From the NCBI GenBank assembly GCA_949317995.1, contig OX439047.1, forward strand, positions 296,501 through 360,500: a stretch of DNA of 64,000 nt, written 5' to 3'. The notes under the pieces were generated by a model. It did not search any database, was not told the DNA's origin, and worked only from the letters and a program-made list of their open reading frames with translations. Of the stretch, positions 46,955-58,054 are shown in pieces. The stretch's first letter is position 1. Each line of letters opens with the position of its first letter. The stretch comes from Acholoe squamosa. Taxonomy: Eukaryota > Annelida > Polychaeta > Phyllodocida > Polynoidae. The translations under genes were made by a program, and so were the position numbers.

Positions 46955-47218
46955 ATGAAACCGAAGTGTGTTAGGACATCGCCTGGAGCTAAAAAGTTGA
47001 ATGAAAAGAAGTCTAAGAAGACTGGAAAGGCTAAGAGAAACGATGTGAATCTAAAATCCGATCACAAGGAAAATGTCTCGCCGGGACACAGGAGTAGAGG
47101 TAGGAAGAGGACGCTGGTATCTTCTGATAAACCACCTCGGACTCCTGGGTTGAAAAAGAAATATCGAGTAGGGGAAAGACGCAGCCCACGACTTGCCATT
47201 AGGTCTGCCGTTACTTAA
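46955..47218 (+). pseudogene. Element 2 basic C-terminal tail of pol
   Basis: 87 codons, very Lys/Arg-rich (KKLNEKKSKKTGKAKRN, SRGRKRTLV), ending RRSPRLAIRSAVT. It is probably the end of Pol after the integrase, in a new frame. The C-terminal R-R-S-x-R-hydrophobic pattern is common at the end of Ty3/gypsy Pol. Confidence 0.6.
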
Positions 47219-47771
47219 GTCCTGGTACACAACGAGTGTAAATGTCCTGTACTGTGTGATGTTATTTGTTTATGAAAGTTGAGATACTTTGAAGCTGACT
47301 CGAAGTAGGGCCGGATGCAACGAAGTACCCCTTTCATGGTTCCTGTGGGTGACAGACAGCTAAGCTGACATGCACGTAAGATACTGTATGTATTTCTGTT
47401 GAACGCCTGATATGACTCTGATATGAACAGCGCAGGTACACACCAATGCAACGACCAAACGGAGAGAAAAACTCTCGAACTACAACGGGCGCTGCTCGAT
47501 GTAGTACTAGTTTTTGCCACGGCGGGAAGGGTGGCGTGCCGGTTAAAAACTGGAGTGACGCAGTCCCCACGTATGCATGCGCACCGAGGCGCCGAGAGTT
47601 GTTGTGTATCCATTTTCGCCCATAGCACACGTCCCAAACAGGAGGAGACAGACATGCTTCTGGTGGGTGGATAGTTCCAGTCGTTTCAAATACAATTCTT
47701 CAGCGAGGCGGTGAATCGAAGACTATTCGGAGTAGGGTAAGGATGTTCCAACTGCTCTTGGGCCCGCGTTA

Positions 47772-50700
47772 ATGGCCCAGAACCAGGTTACGGCAACTTT
47801 AAATGCCGACCCCGAGGGACACCCCGTCCCAGTAACCAAATCCGAGGAAGCAATGGACACTTCAGAGAGCATTGCAACAACGACAACAACTGATGGCTCT
47901 ATGCCAGCCCCACCGACTCCTGAAGGACCAAGTCATCATTCCGAAGTTCTTTTGAACGTAGGAACAGACTCCAGAGTTATGCCCGAACCAGTCGACGCCA
48001 TCCTTGAAGTGCCAGTCACTGTCCCCGGACTAGAGACAGCGCTGAGGGGTTGGATTAATGTCACGAAGGGGTTGGATTGCTCCACGGATGCTCGGGGGCA
48101 AAGGCTTTCCCCCTGACTGCATTTCTATGGATTTGCAGATGAGATTGGTCAAGGGTGTCTCCGACAACCAAATAGACGACATCGGTAAAGACACTTATTG
48201 GTGTGACTACTTCAGCCTAGCTGAGGCCATGTGCAGCTCTGACGCACTGACTCAGGTAGTGGACTACATCGCCGAGGACGAGCGGATTCGAATGTCCCTC
48301 GAAACCCCTCTGATCTACGGACTCATGCCCATAGACAAACGACTGCCTAGCATTTACCGCTGGGGGCAGAAGCATCCTCCGATTCAGAACCGAGAATGCA
48401 CCAACGCGTACTGTATGGCTAGATCACCAGTTCGACCATCCGAAGACAGACTGTTGGGAGGACGAGGAACTGGTGAAGGAGGACACCCAAATGGCGAAGG
48501 AGTCTTCTCGCAAAGACGCCGACGCCAAAGCTGTCCCTGATGCTCAAAATGACTCTGTTGAGGAAACCCTGGAGGACCTCGAAAAGAAGCAGGCTGAGAT
48601 GGAGAAAGAGAGGAAAGCACTCCTCAAGAAAAAAGACCGACGTGAGAAAGAACATCGAGAAACTCTAGGAGAAAGATCAAAAGGAAGGTTTCGAAGAGAT
48701 CAAACCTCAACGGAACAGGAAACAAGAAAGAGGTAAAAGAAGATTCCGACAGTGAGGACTCTGGTGGGTCCACCAGGTCTTCTCGAGCTCGGAATCAATC
48801 AGGTTCCAAGCCTGCTAAACCGACCTCACCTGAACCGGAAGCAGCCAGTGCCTCTTTGAAGTCTACAGGCTCCCCCACCAGTTCCGGCCTTCTAAGTTAC
48901 GGAGGAGGGTGAGATCTCTGACATGGAGGTAGACAGCAACGGTAATGGCGACAAGGACAAGTCCTTGGATGAGATGAACCGACCGTTGTTGGAACATATC
49001 AACCAAAACGATGAGCCCCTCGAGGACGCCACAACGAGAGAACAGAAGGAGATCTGGTCCAACACCAGGTCTTGCTTCAAGACGTTCACCCGAGGTTCTT
49101 TGGCCATTGTGAATGGTATGCTGATTCGTACTCAATCCCGCCTGCCAGAAATTGTCATGATGATCATGGATGAGCATGGATGATCTGGTACCATCGAAGT
49201 TCTACCGAGTATGGGTAGCAACCCCGAGGACGTATTAGGGCTATGAACATAGAACGAAGCTCGAATATGCAGCTTCGAACTATAGTAGCCGACGGAGAAT
49301 CTGCCCATTCGAGGTATTGTGAACCTTCACGAGAACGAGAAGAAGTGGTCCACTAAGGACAGCTTCTATCGACACCTTGTGGAAGCCCACATGCATCATG
49401 TGCCGATCTACTGATGTACAAACGAGAAAAATGAAAATAAGTGCAGTGGCTACGTCACACGCCGCTGTGGACGTCTGACAGAGCACATTGTTAAGAAGCA
49501 TGGTCTGAAAGCCGAGGACGCTATGGCTACAGTGCAGAAACTGCGTACCAAGCTCATGAATGCTTGGTATGATCTGAAGCAGAAGGAGCGTAACGAACTA
49601 CTCATCACCACTGACTATTTCTGCTACGTATCTGAAGGCAAGCACAGGTTCGACATGACACCTGAAACCCATTGGGAAGTAAAGGTCATGAGAAAAGACA
49701 GGGATACCCTGGAAAAGCATGGCAAGGTAAAGCCACACCCTGGGGTCGACCCACGCCATAAGGATAAGAAGAGGTCAAGGTCTGAGTCGCAGTCTCCTGC
49801 GCCGCCAGAAGCATCAGAAAGGAAACGTTCTCCCACCCTCGAGGAGATCATGTCTCAGACTGGTCCCCGAGGTATGGAACAAGTTTCCCCACTGATGCGA
49901 CAATCGAATCCTGGCGATTTCCTGACCTGGCTATGCTCAGGAACCGAGTATACCTATGACAATTGGATCCGGGGTCGGGTAGACCAACCTCAGGTCCCTC
50001 CGACACCAATCGACTTGGCTTTGAACGTGCACACTATTGAACAAATAGTGAGAGCCGCGCCATAAGGATAAGAAGAGGTCAAGGTCTGAGTCGCAGTCTC
50101 CTGCGCCGCCAGAAGCATCAGAAAGGAAACGTTCTGCCACCCTTGAGGAGATCATGTCTCCGACTGGTCCCCGAGGTATGGAACAAGTTTCCCTACTGAT
50201 GCGACAATCGAATCCTGGCGATTTCCTGACCTGGCTACACTCAGGAACTGAGTATACCTATGACGATTGGATCCGGGGTCGGGTAGACCAACCTCAGGTC
50301 CCTCCGACACCAATGGACACGGCTTCGAATGTGCACACTATTGCACAAATAGTGAGAGGAGACAAGAAAAAGGACGACTTCCCAGCCCTTCAAACAGTCA
50401 CGACCCCTGGTAAGGAGTCACAGGTGCTGACTGCTGGAGGGAAGATTTGATGATCGATGGGTCCACCTTCGAACCCAGCACCAACCGCTAATTCCAAGCG
50501 CCCCAGTCCTGGAACGGAGGTGGCCATGAAGGATCCGAACCAGCCACTGCCTGTTCAAGGTGTGGCTGGTACTATGCCAGCTGCCACTTCCACCAGCCAA
50601 GCTCCGAGTACTGCGACTACCAGCTCCGTGCAGTCTAGCGTTCAGTGGTGAAGAGGGTGCTCCTACACCTCCACCACCTTCATCTGCCGGAATGTACTAG

Positions 50701-51272
50701 CGACCCATCCTGAACAGAGTCTGAACTTCATCTGACCTGGATGTTAAAGATCCAGACGAGTACATAAAGGAACGATATACTCAGTCCATCAACATACAAA
50801 AGGAGGTGTTCGAAGTTAGGCAAAAACGCCACTGTGACTTATCTCCGCAGTATGACTGAAGGCATTTTTCGAATGCCTTCACGAAATACAGCGGAAAGAG
50901 ACTGAGCGAATCACAACCGAGGCTATTGCTAAGGTTGATGAGGATCGCAAGACCGCAGAAAAGAATCTGAGAGACGCTGCCAATACAAAGGGCATGTGTG
51001 ACCTGAAGCTCAGGAAGCTAAGAGAGGAGATGGACTTCATGGATGCCAAATTCATGGGGGCTTTCGGGTGCCTTTTCTCCGAATGGGATGGCACACCCGA
51101 GTCTGCCTTCGAACTGTTAATGAAACAGCAAGCGAAGAACAGACCATCGCCGTCTATGAACCCAAGATCAGGTCCAAGTGCAGCGGCCGCCTCCGCCCCC
51201 TCTGCCACACCTGACAAACCTGAAAGTTTGAATTCTGACCGAGCTTGTGCTATGGAGACTTCAGACAAATAA
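47772..51272 (+). pseudogene. Element 2 third coding region (ORF3), unidentified
   Basis: A chain of open stretches in changing frames: a Thr/Pro/Ser-rich start (47772-48116); a conserved-looking globular part (about 48085-48420, SMDLQMRLVKGVSDN, LPSIYRWGQKHPP); a Glu/Lys coiled coil (about 48500-48735); an acidic part (48923-49183); a zinc-finger-like stretch (about 49320-49470, with YRHLVEAH and CTNEKNENKCSGY...LTEHIVKKH, interrupted by one TGA); a Trp/Tyr-containing part (49523-49700); a basic SR-like linker; and a repeated GDFLTWL...TYDNWIRGRVDQP module. No signal peptide or membrane segment is seen, so it is not an ordinary env. It could be a captured host gene or a nucleic-acid-binding accessory protein. 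Confidence 0.55.
49754..50361 (+). repeat. 304-bp tandem duplication in ORF3
   Basis: CGCCATAAGGATAAGAAGAG starts at 49754 and again at 50058. The copies are almost identical through TCGAATCCTGGCGATTTCCT and beyond. 304 is not a multiple of three, and the first copy runs into a stop exactly after the junction. Confidence 0.95.
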
Positions 51273-51477
51273 ACGATTTACTACCGATCCAACCTAGAGA
51301 CCCAAAACCCTTTTTCTAGGTTGGAAATTTTTTATGATACACACAACATATGCAGCGATGGCCTTGATGACGAATCGCCTTCGATGATCAACATCTTCTA
51401 ATCTTCATCAGGGCACAACAATACAGCTTCCTCATATGAGAGTTCAAAAACTTTTCTTTTTCGGGTGATAGTGCATA

Positions 51478-51748
51478 CCGTAATCTCCCGCGTATAAGGC
51501 GCAGTCCTCATATAAGGCGCACCTAGAGTTTTGGAAAATTCTTAAAAAAATGAAAAATTCATAACTTTGGTTCTACTGGATGAATTTTGAAAATTCAAAA
51601 ACCTATGTGTAGCCTGTGCCACCTTGGACCCTAGTGGGCCTAAGGGGGCATGTAAGATATCAAAAGAAAGTTCTTGGTGTCCCCCTTGTGGATCCAATGG
51701 GAACTAACCCCCCAGTATAAGACGCTCCTTATACGCGGGAGATTACGG
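51478..51748. mobile_element. MITE, CCGTAATCTCCCGCG family, copy 3
   Basis: The same terminal inverted repeats with TA at 51476-51477 and 51749-51750, but a different interior. It lies in element 2 between ORF3 and the 3' LTR, so it inserted after that element. Confidence 0.88.
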
Positions 51749-52050
51749 TATATGTTCTTGTTAAAATACATAATGCTCATTTATAATCAGGTACTTGTAA
51801 CATGTAAAATATAATAGTTGTTCTAAATGTTGTATAATTTAAAATTACTTTACCTACCCTCGAAGTTGAAATTGTATCTCACTTCGAAGTAGTATATTTA
51901 CTACCAAGGTCTGTTAATTTAATAATGTTACATAATTTATATATATTCCGCTCCACAATATCATTGTGTAAATAATTACCTCGAGCCCTATTATAGTTAT
52001 TAGACTATTTCCTACATGTTTTCTACCCTAGTCATAGCCGATGGCGGTAG

Positions 52051-52348
52051 TGTAGGGGCTCATGGAGCAGTATATATAGTGTTAGCTCCCTATTCGAGAG
52101 GGCAGGTCGATCGGTGCGGTTACCACAGGTGGGACCAGAGGTCGCTTCCATCTCTGGCCACTATAAGGTGGTGGCAGCACTAGTCTTCCCTGCTCCAGTT
52201 CCTACCTGGGACCGCGTAGGGAGCTCAGTTGGCTTCTGGCTGCGGCCAGGGCAACACCTGCAGAGCACTGAGCTATTTTTCATAGCACCACTTCGAACAT
52301 ATGTAAATCCGAAATAAACATGTGCCGCTTGCACTAACCCAAGCTAAC
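52051..52348 (+). repeat. 3' LTR of Ty3/gypsy element 2 (3'-truncated)
   Basis: Starts TGTAGGGGCTCATGGAGCAG and matches the 5' LTR to AACTAACTT-like sequence at about 52348. The last ~60 bp found in the 5' copy are absent. No clear polypurine tract precedes it. Confidence 0.9.
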
Positions 52349-52833
52349 TTCTGTTCTTGACATTTTTCTCAAAGCTGTGAGTCAGCTTCTGAGGGAAATT
52401 TCCAATTAAATCAATAATACAGCATTTATACACTGTGCCTTATATGCAAGGATAAACCATGAGATCAGCAAAAGTTAAATGTGTGCAGACAAGCCACACC
52501 TTGATTTTGTGAGAATATGTTACACCTGTGGCCTGAAAATATGTAGTTCTGTTCCACAGGACAACTGTCCACATTGTAGCCGCACACTGACTTCAAGAAC
52601 AATGTACGGGCTGCAGAAGGCCTTGTGTTCATGTTGGGTTAGATGAGTCATATAGATCTAGGACCAATACCATTTGTATGTCAGTGAATGCAGAATACAT
52701 TCTGATGCATCATAAAGAGGCAGACTGTGGTATAAACGCACTGTGTGATGATTATGGATGCACTCGTTGACTTTAGGGAGTGGTCATTTTCTTACTAAAC
52801 AGCAATTAAGTGATAGAGGAAAAGAATATGTAA

Positions 52834-53199
52834 TGTAGGGGCCGACATCGTTATATATATACTAGTGCTGATCATCCAAGAGATGTGTTCGTGTGTTGCA
52901 TGTTCCTTCTTTGCCAACCAGGCGTTGCTTTGCGATACCTGTTTGGTACAAGAGGGGGCAGCACCACGCCTCGTGTCCGGCTCCTTAGTAGTGAGCCGGA
53001 CGATCGGCAGAAGGTGACTGGACCCCGTCCAGTCCAGACGCGCTACCCTACCTTCCATTTGTAACTAAATAAAGGCCATCCTAGAGGTGAAAGTTTGAGG
53101 GCTTTGCCCAACCCGAACTACTTGTGTTGTGTTGGTTCCTATAGCTACTAAGCAAGCCGAAGAGCCACCCTTATATACATAAGAAAACGAGCCACTACA
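52834..53199 (+). mobile_element. Solo LTR (366 bp)
   Basis: TGTAGGGGCCGACATCG at the start, TATATATATAC about 18 bp in, AATAAA at 53068-53073 and GAGCCACTACA at the end. It shares the first 9 bases, the TATA position and the length with the element 2 LTR, so it probably belongs to a related family. The flanks GTAA and GTAC are similar but not identical. Confidence 0.7.
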
Positions 53200-53710
53200 G
53201 TACTATAGTAGTACTTGTATGGGGGACCGTATTTAGAAATTGTCAAATCTGATGCAATGTCCACTATCGGCACCACACTCTATCCAATAGACTATCACTA
53301 GGCATATCACAAATCTTACATCTGATGCAATGTATTTCTCAATGTTGACAACTCATAACGACCAATTGTCTGGGTTTGATAGGTATGTCTAGACCAATCA
53401 ATACTGACTGTGATTGGCTGTACAGTCCTAATTGCAATGTCTCCACTCTGACCACTGCCTGCCTTACTATCTTTTAGAACTATTCATACTACAACTAGTA
53501 ACAAATAACCATAAGATTTTGCTCTTATTCTCGGTGTTTACTTTTCTATCAATTCCCTATGCTACACAAACTTGCAGTTAAAAAGCTTCATTAGTTTTGG
53601 AGATAATTTTACTATGGAAGTCTATGGGAAAAACACAAACTTCTATTTCCCCTCTCCACTACCCAAAATTGAGCCACAGGATTTAACTAAAAAAAATAAC
53701 AACACAATTA

Positions 53711-53774
53711 GAGTGAGTGAGTGAGTGAGTGAGTGAGTGAGTGAGTGAGTGAGTGAGTGAGTGAGTGAGTGAGT
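53711..53774. repeat. (GAGT)16 microsatellite
   Basis: A pure tetranucleotide repeat of 64 bp. The minus-strand open frame with repeated SLTH is a by-product. Confidence 0.98.
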
Positions 53775-54980
53775 AATAGAAGTTTAACGCCATTTCGACA
53801 GCTAAGGTCATATTCATGGCGAGAAATACATTACACAATTTCACAGAGGAATGTGGTGGTGCCCACGCATATGTGCACCACACACATCCTGAGGGGATAG
53901 GAAAGAAGAGAAATAGACCCTTTTAAGTGGGCTAGGGAAGCCCGAACATAATTAGACAACACCTCTGTACACTCCATTAAATATTAATAAACTTCTATGG
54001 ACCAGTTTTGTCACAAATACCATCTGAGTGATTACTCCTTTTTCTTGCCAATCCCATCTCATAAAATGGGGGACAACATAATATGCTATCTATCAGAGAT
54101 GTCAGTTGGGTATGGGCTCAACCTCTGAAAATGTTTGGGTGTTAGCAAAGCACCCATTCCCCCAATGCATTATGCTAAAGGCACCCATCTTGTCTTCATT
54201 TCAACCTATTCCCCTCACTCAAAACCATTAAAACCTTTCTGGAATGGGTGGTCATAGAAATACAATTAAAAACACTGCATCAGAATTTCATCTAATCAGT
54301 AGCCAGTTTAGATTCATGTCCTCTGAAATGAGATTTCAGAGATCTCTGAAAAATGGTTTGTCTACAAAAAGCTAGAGGGCAGCACAAGGCACGCTTAATT
54401 CCACCTGCTGAAGCCTGAAGTTGAACTATGCTCAGCCTTAGTCTCCCTAGAAAAAGAAAGGACATGTTGTAAGGGTATCTATGATTAATGTAATTCTCTC
54501 TATCCATAGTATGACCACAATTTGGAAGAAGCCTGAGATGTCTGATTTTTAGAAAAGTTGAACATCTGAAAATAGATGGACCTCTGAAGGTCTGACATCT
54601 CTGATCTATAGATGGAACGTTACATTGATGGTCCCCCATAACAACAGGAGAGGGGTGGTGGATTTGGGAGGGGAGGACAAAAATTTCAGACCTGTCATGG
54701 GGGGAGGGGCAAAGAATGTTCAACCCTTCTTCAGGAAAGGTCCCACATGGTATACCCCTCCCATGATGAGGTGGGAAAATGTTGATGTATACATCCGAAA
54801 ATCCACCACCCATCCACTGCTATTAAAAAAAAAAAAAAACACTCCCTTTGGGACAGATAAAAGCATGCCGCAAAGCCTCTTGCTTTTCTCTGGCCCTTAA
54901 GTTAACTTTTACATCCATAATCATCATATATCACATTAATAGATGACAACAACTTAATAAGGGGATGATATCTGACAATA
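53775..54980. other. No gene recognised; degenerate GGTGG-type MITE remains
   Basis: About 54600-54830 has GGTCCCCCATAACAACAGGA...GGTGGATTTGGGAGGGGAGG and inverted CCACCACCCATCC. This resembles a worn copy of the AGGGAGTG family present at 56.4-59.6 kb. The rest is single-copy with a few open frames that have no motif. Confidence 0.4.
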
Positions 54981-54991
54981 AAGTGACCTAC

Positions 54992-55042
54992 TTGCGCAAT
55001 GCTTTGATGACTTCCTCCTGGCTGCTTTTAGTCAACTCGGGC
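54992..55042 (-). CDS. RPP38: RPP38 internal coding exon (N-terminal helix)
   Basis: A 51-bp exon read on the minus strand, with acceptor TTTCATGTAG before 55042 and donor GTAGGT after 54992. It starts with one base of a split codon and encodes PELTKSSQEEVIKALR, then leaves AA, which joins the G of the next exon to make Lys. The pattern (Leu, acidic residues, Val-Ile, Leu-Arg-Lys) fits the conserved N-terminal helix of RPP38 just after the NPY/W motif. The phase match with the exon at 37557 is the main support, because so short an exon is weak evidence alone. The upstream exon that must supply two bases was not found. Confidence 0.6.
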
Positions 55043-55050
55043 CTACATGA

Positions 55051-56370
55051 AATAAGAAATATAATTTTACATTTGTGAATCATAAAAATAGCAAATACCA
55101 GTATTTTAGTGCTTCCGATAGGTATTGCCAAGTTTTACTAGATTTAGATGTTCAATTCATTCCTTTTTTATAGGGAGTTTGGATCATTTCCTATAATAAG
55201 GACTTTTACATCTTTTCTTAGTAAATTTCCTATAAGGCCATGGAAAGCCAGCTTACAGTTTACCATCTGAGCTATTTTGAAAATTGATGAGGCTATTTTT
55301 CATTATTCATTATTATACGGACTTAGCAGGATTAAATATAATGCACAATGTAAATTGCTGATAACTCGAAAAGTGAAAACCCTGTGATTGGCTCCCATGA
55401 GTTGTGCACTCATCCAGTTGCATCAGCACTCCCTTACCCAGGTTATTCGCACCACCAAGCCACTATTCACATAACTCCCACCAAAACTGCGCTATTCGCA
55501 CCACATTGCCAAAAAAAGGCGAAAAGTTGATACATGAATCAACATAATATACCTTCATGATTGGAGGCAAAAAGTGTCTTATGGCTGCCAACCAACTGAG
55601 TCTGTACAATTTTGACAATTTCTCAAAATTTACAAAACTTTGTAATGAAATACCTTTTCCTGCAAGACCCCTACATCTCCTCCTTTAGTGGCACTAAAAT
55701 TCATTAAGTAATTCTGCCTCTTATATACAAAATTTCCATCTTTTTTTAAACTTATTCGCACCACCAAAATGACTGAAAGTGCAGGGCCTCAGGGTGTCTC
55801 TTTACAACTTTTCGCGTAAATTATTAGCCAATCTCTGGGGCTAACTGGTACCCATCTATGTGCTCTTATCAGTAGAACTCACTGGTTACAAGCTGCAGCA
55901 ATGGCCGCGCCCATGCGACAACCTGCTATCTCGGAATATCTAGCAGTGCCTGGAATTGTCTGAGTTGTAAATGTCACAATGTTATTTACATTCCTTGCAA
56001 TGTAAACTTTGATTTGATACCAAATATGCCCCCCTTGGCTTTGGCCATTCGGAATTCCTATCATGTCCAAATGCATTTTTGAGGATTTCTGCAATGTTTC
56101 TTTAGATAATGAATAATGAAATTTTACCATGCAGCCCCTTCAAAAGCATGCAGGCAGTGGACAGTAAACTGCAATGTGAGTTCTGGTCATTGGCCTAAAT
56201 TTCATTCAATCCTTATGGAGGATCCTTATCAACGGGGTGAAACCAGTAAGGCTGATATTAAATAAAGGACGCTGGTCCCTGAGACATTACTGATTCTTGC
56301 AAGAATTAGATACCAAAAGAGGTTGACATTGTCGCCTTTTTTTTGTGTCTGACAGTGGTGACAAAATTCC
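55051..56370. other. No gene recognised upstream of the RPP38 exon
   Basis: AT-rich, single-copy. CCACCAAGCCACTATTC/ACCACATTGCC near 55450-55510 form short imperfect direct repeats. I looked here for the missing N-terminal RPP38 exon (NPY/W pattern followed by a phase-2 donor on the minus strand) and did not find it. Confidence 0.4.
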
Positions 56371-56374
56371 AAAC

Positions 56375-56641
56375 TAAGGGAGTGGTCATTATTTATCAAC
56401 TGGGGAAGGGTGGTGGGTTTTCGTGCGGATGTTTTTTACGCCCCCTCGACGGCAGTCAAAATCTTTTGCAGTGAATTTTCGCACCCCTCTCTGATCTATA
56501 GTACTGGGTAGCGCACGGGCTTTTTTTTTTTTGCTAAAAAGAGGGTTAATTTTTTTAACTCCCCCTAGGAGGGGTCAAATTTTTTTTAGCCCCCCTGAAA
56601 TTTTTACGACCCCCCTGTTGATAAAGAATGACCACTCCCTA
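56375..56641. mobile_element. MITE, AGGGAGTGGTCATT family, copy 1
   Basis: The ends AAGGGAGTGGTCATTATTTA and AAAGAATGACCACTCCCT are inverted, followed inward by G-run/C-run arms (GGTGGTGGGTTT at the left, CCCCCTGTTGAT at the right). Confidence 0.85.
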
Positions 56642-57032
56642 AGGGAGTGAACATGGGGGGGGCTGGTGGATTTGAGCGGGAGGGTTAGAATTTTTCCGAC
56701 CCCTTGACCGGGGGGTCAGAATTTTTCAACCCCTCTGATGGGGGGTCAAAATATTTTCATCTGTTTTCAATGGAATATACCGTGCATTACTATAGGTTAA
56801 AAGGGGGGGTGTCAAAATTTTTTTGTGCCCCCCGTGCCAGAGCGCAGTGAATTTTCGCACCCCTCTGATCTACAGTACCGGAGAGCGCACAGGTTTTTTT
56901 TTACTATAAACCTTTTTAGCCACCCCACTCTAGAGGGTTCAAATTTTTTTAGCCTCTCCTCTGGAGGGGTCTGAAATCTGAAATTTTACGACCCCTCCCC
57001 CTCAAACCCACCAAAAAATGATCACTCCCTAG
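56640..57032. mobile_element. MITE, AGGGAGTGGTCATT family, copy 2
   Basis: Directly abuts copy 1 (ACTCCCTAAGGGAGTG). The ends are TAAGGGAGTGAACATGGG and CAAAAAATGATCACTCCCTA. It has the same G/C-run interior with diverged detail. Confidence 0.8.
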
Positions 57033-57039
57033 GCTAAGA

Positions 57040-57815
57040 GTAGGCAAAGTCAAAAATTAAAAGTATGCTGCAAGGTGCAGATGATCTAAATGAGCCATAT
57101 GGAGAAAGTGAGTATCTGAGTCACATACACTCACCCACATTAGAAGCCACATCACTAAACTACGCATTGATACCAACTGTAACCGTGATAGCTTATCAAG
57201 AAGCTATAAAGGGAAGAAACCAATGGATTCTGTCTGTTCACAATGTAATGCAACTCAAGATGTGAAACATAGTGTTATAATGCGTGTCGCGCGCATTGTG
57301 GGTCATTGGTGGCGCCACCGTGCCGGGTTCCCCCACCGGATCTCACCTACCCCCTCTCCTCATTCTCAAGTTGGAGCTCCACGGCTCAACACCTCTTCAC
57401 CGTATCTCTCATTTTTCACCCACCCACCACTCCCTTCATAAAAGCTATAAACATATTTATTCTTTTATTTCTCCATGATCAAATACTTAATGTGCCTCTA
57501 CCAAGGGGACAAATAATGTCTTAATGTCATTATAAATCTCATATACTCAATTATTTAACTATCACCATCTTTTATAACCTCCCATCTTAATCTAAAATGT
57601 CTCTTATCTAGTACATACAATTCACAATGTCTTATCTGTTACAACATGTATTTTTTATTATCTTAATAAATTGTATGTACTCCAATCACATCTTCACTCA
57701 CCCTTGGGAGGGGCCTAGCAGGGGCGCATTCACTAATGTTGTATTATTCTGCTCTGTACCATCAATACAAAATGCCAGGGAAAGCTTTGAAAGAGAATAC
57801 CTGAAGTTTGTAGAC
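57040..57815. other. No gene recognised
   Basis: Mixed AT-rich DNA. The overlapping plus-strand open frames at 57.2-57.5 kb lack family motifs and splice support. Confidence 0.4.
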
Positions 57816-57817
57816 TA

Positions 57818-58054
57818 CCGTAATCTCCTGCGTAGAAGACGCGCTGCGCGTAGAAGACGCACCCTAAACTCAGCACATGCATTTTCGCGTATAAGACGCA
57901 CATTTTAATGCTCAATTTTGTAAATCCAGTACTGTTCTATAGTAAAATTACCCCTCGTATAAGACGCACACCCAACTTGAGAAAATCCTATAAGACGCAC
58001 CAGCATTTTGTTTGGCCTAGAGGACGCGTCTTATAAATATGCGGGAGTTTACGG
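57818..58054. mobile_element. MITE, CCGTAATCTCCCGCG family, copy 4
   Basis: Ends CCGTAATCTCCTGCG and CGGGAGTTTACGG, TA on both sides (57816-57817, 58055-58056), interior like copies 1 and 2. Confidence 0.9.

Larger units (their letters stand above)
39725..52348 (+). mobile_element. Ty3/gypsy element 2, 12.6 kb, with extra ORF3 region
   Basis: It has both LTRs, a primer site, gag, CCHC, protease, RT, RNase H, integrase, a basic tail, then a third coding region of about 3.5 kb before the 3' LTR. It is unusually long for Ty3/gypsy. Many stops and shifts make it inactive. It is inserted antisense in an RPP38 intron. The 3' LTR lacks its last ~60 bp, so the target duplication cannot be read. Confidence 0.92.
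37558..54991 (-). other. RPP38 intron 1 of the mapped part (17.4 kb)
   Basis: Intron between donor GTAGGT at 54991 and acceptor TTTTACAG at 37558. It holds the 37-bp array, Ty3/gypsy element 2 (39725-52348), a solo LTR (52834-53199) and a GAGT microsatellite. The stretch 38400-39700 is AT-rich with no gene or repeat that I can name. Confidence 0.6.
6357..55042 (-). other. RPP38: RPP38 gene, mapped part (4 coding exons, 3 long introns)
   Basis: Ribonuclease P/MRP protein subunit p38, an L7Ae-family RNA-binding protein of the nucleolar tRNA- and rRNA-processing enzymes. Exons 54992-55042, 37426-37557, 19175-19394 and 6357-6944 each have AG acceptors and GT donors where needed, and their phases agree at all three joins (phase 2, 2, 0). 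Together they encode 329 residues and a stop. The order of parts matches the family: a short helical N-terminal stretch, a lysine-rich linker, the L7Ae core, then a segment ending in a PWL motif and a basic tail. The vertebrate protein is about 283 residues, as I recall, and its coding region is essentially intronless, so the large introns here are notable. The N-terminal exon is missing from my model. Both Ty3/gypsy elements lie in the introns, antisense to the gene. Confidence 0.8.

Noticed and set aside
47772-51272. env gene of an errantivirus-like element
   Set aside because: No signal peptide, membrane segment or furin-like site is visible; the composition is charged and nucleic-acid-binding-like.
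53683-53883. Minus-strand frame with repeated SLTH
   Set aside because: Pure translation of the GAGT microsatellite.
55879-56130. Minus-strand 83-codon frame as the missing RPP38 N-terminal exon
   Set aside because: No NPY/W motif and no suitable phase-2 donor.
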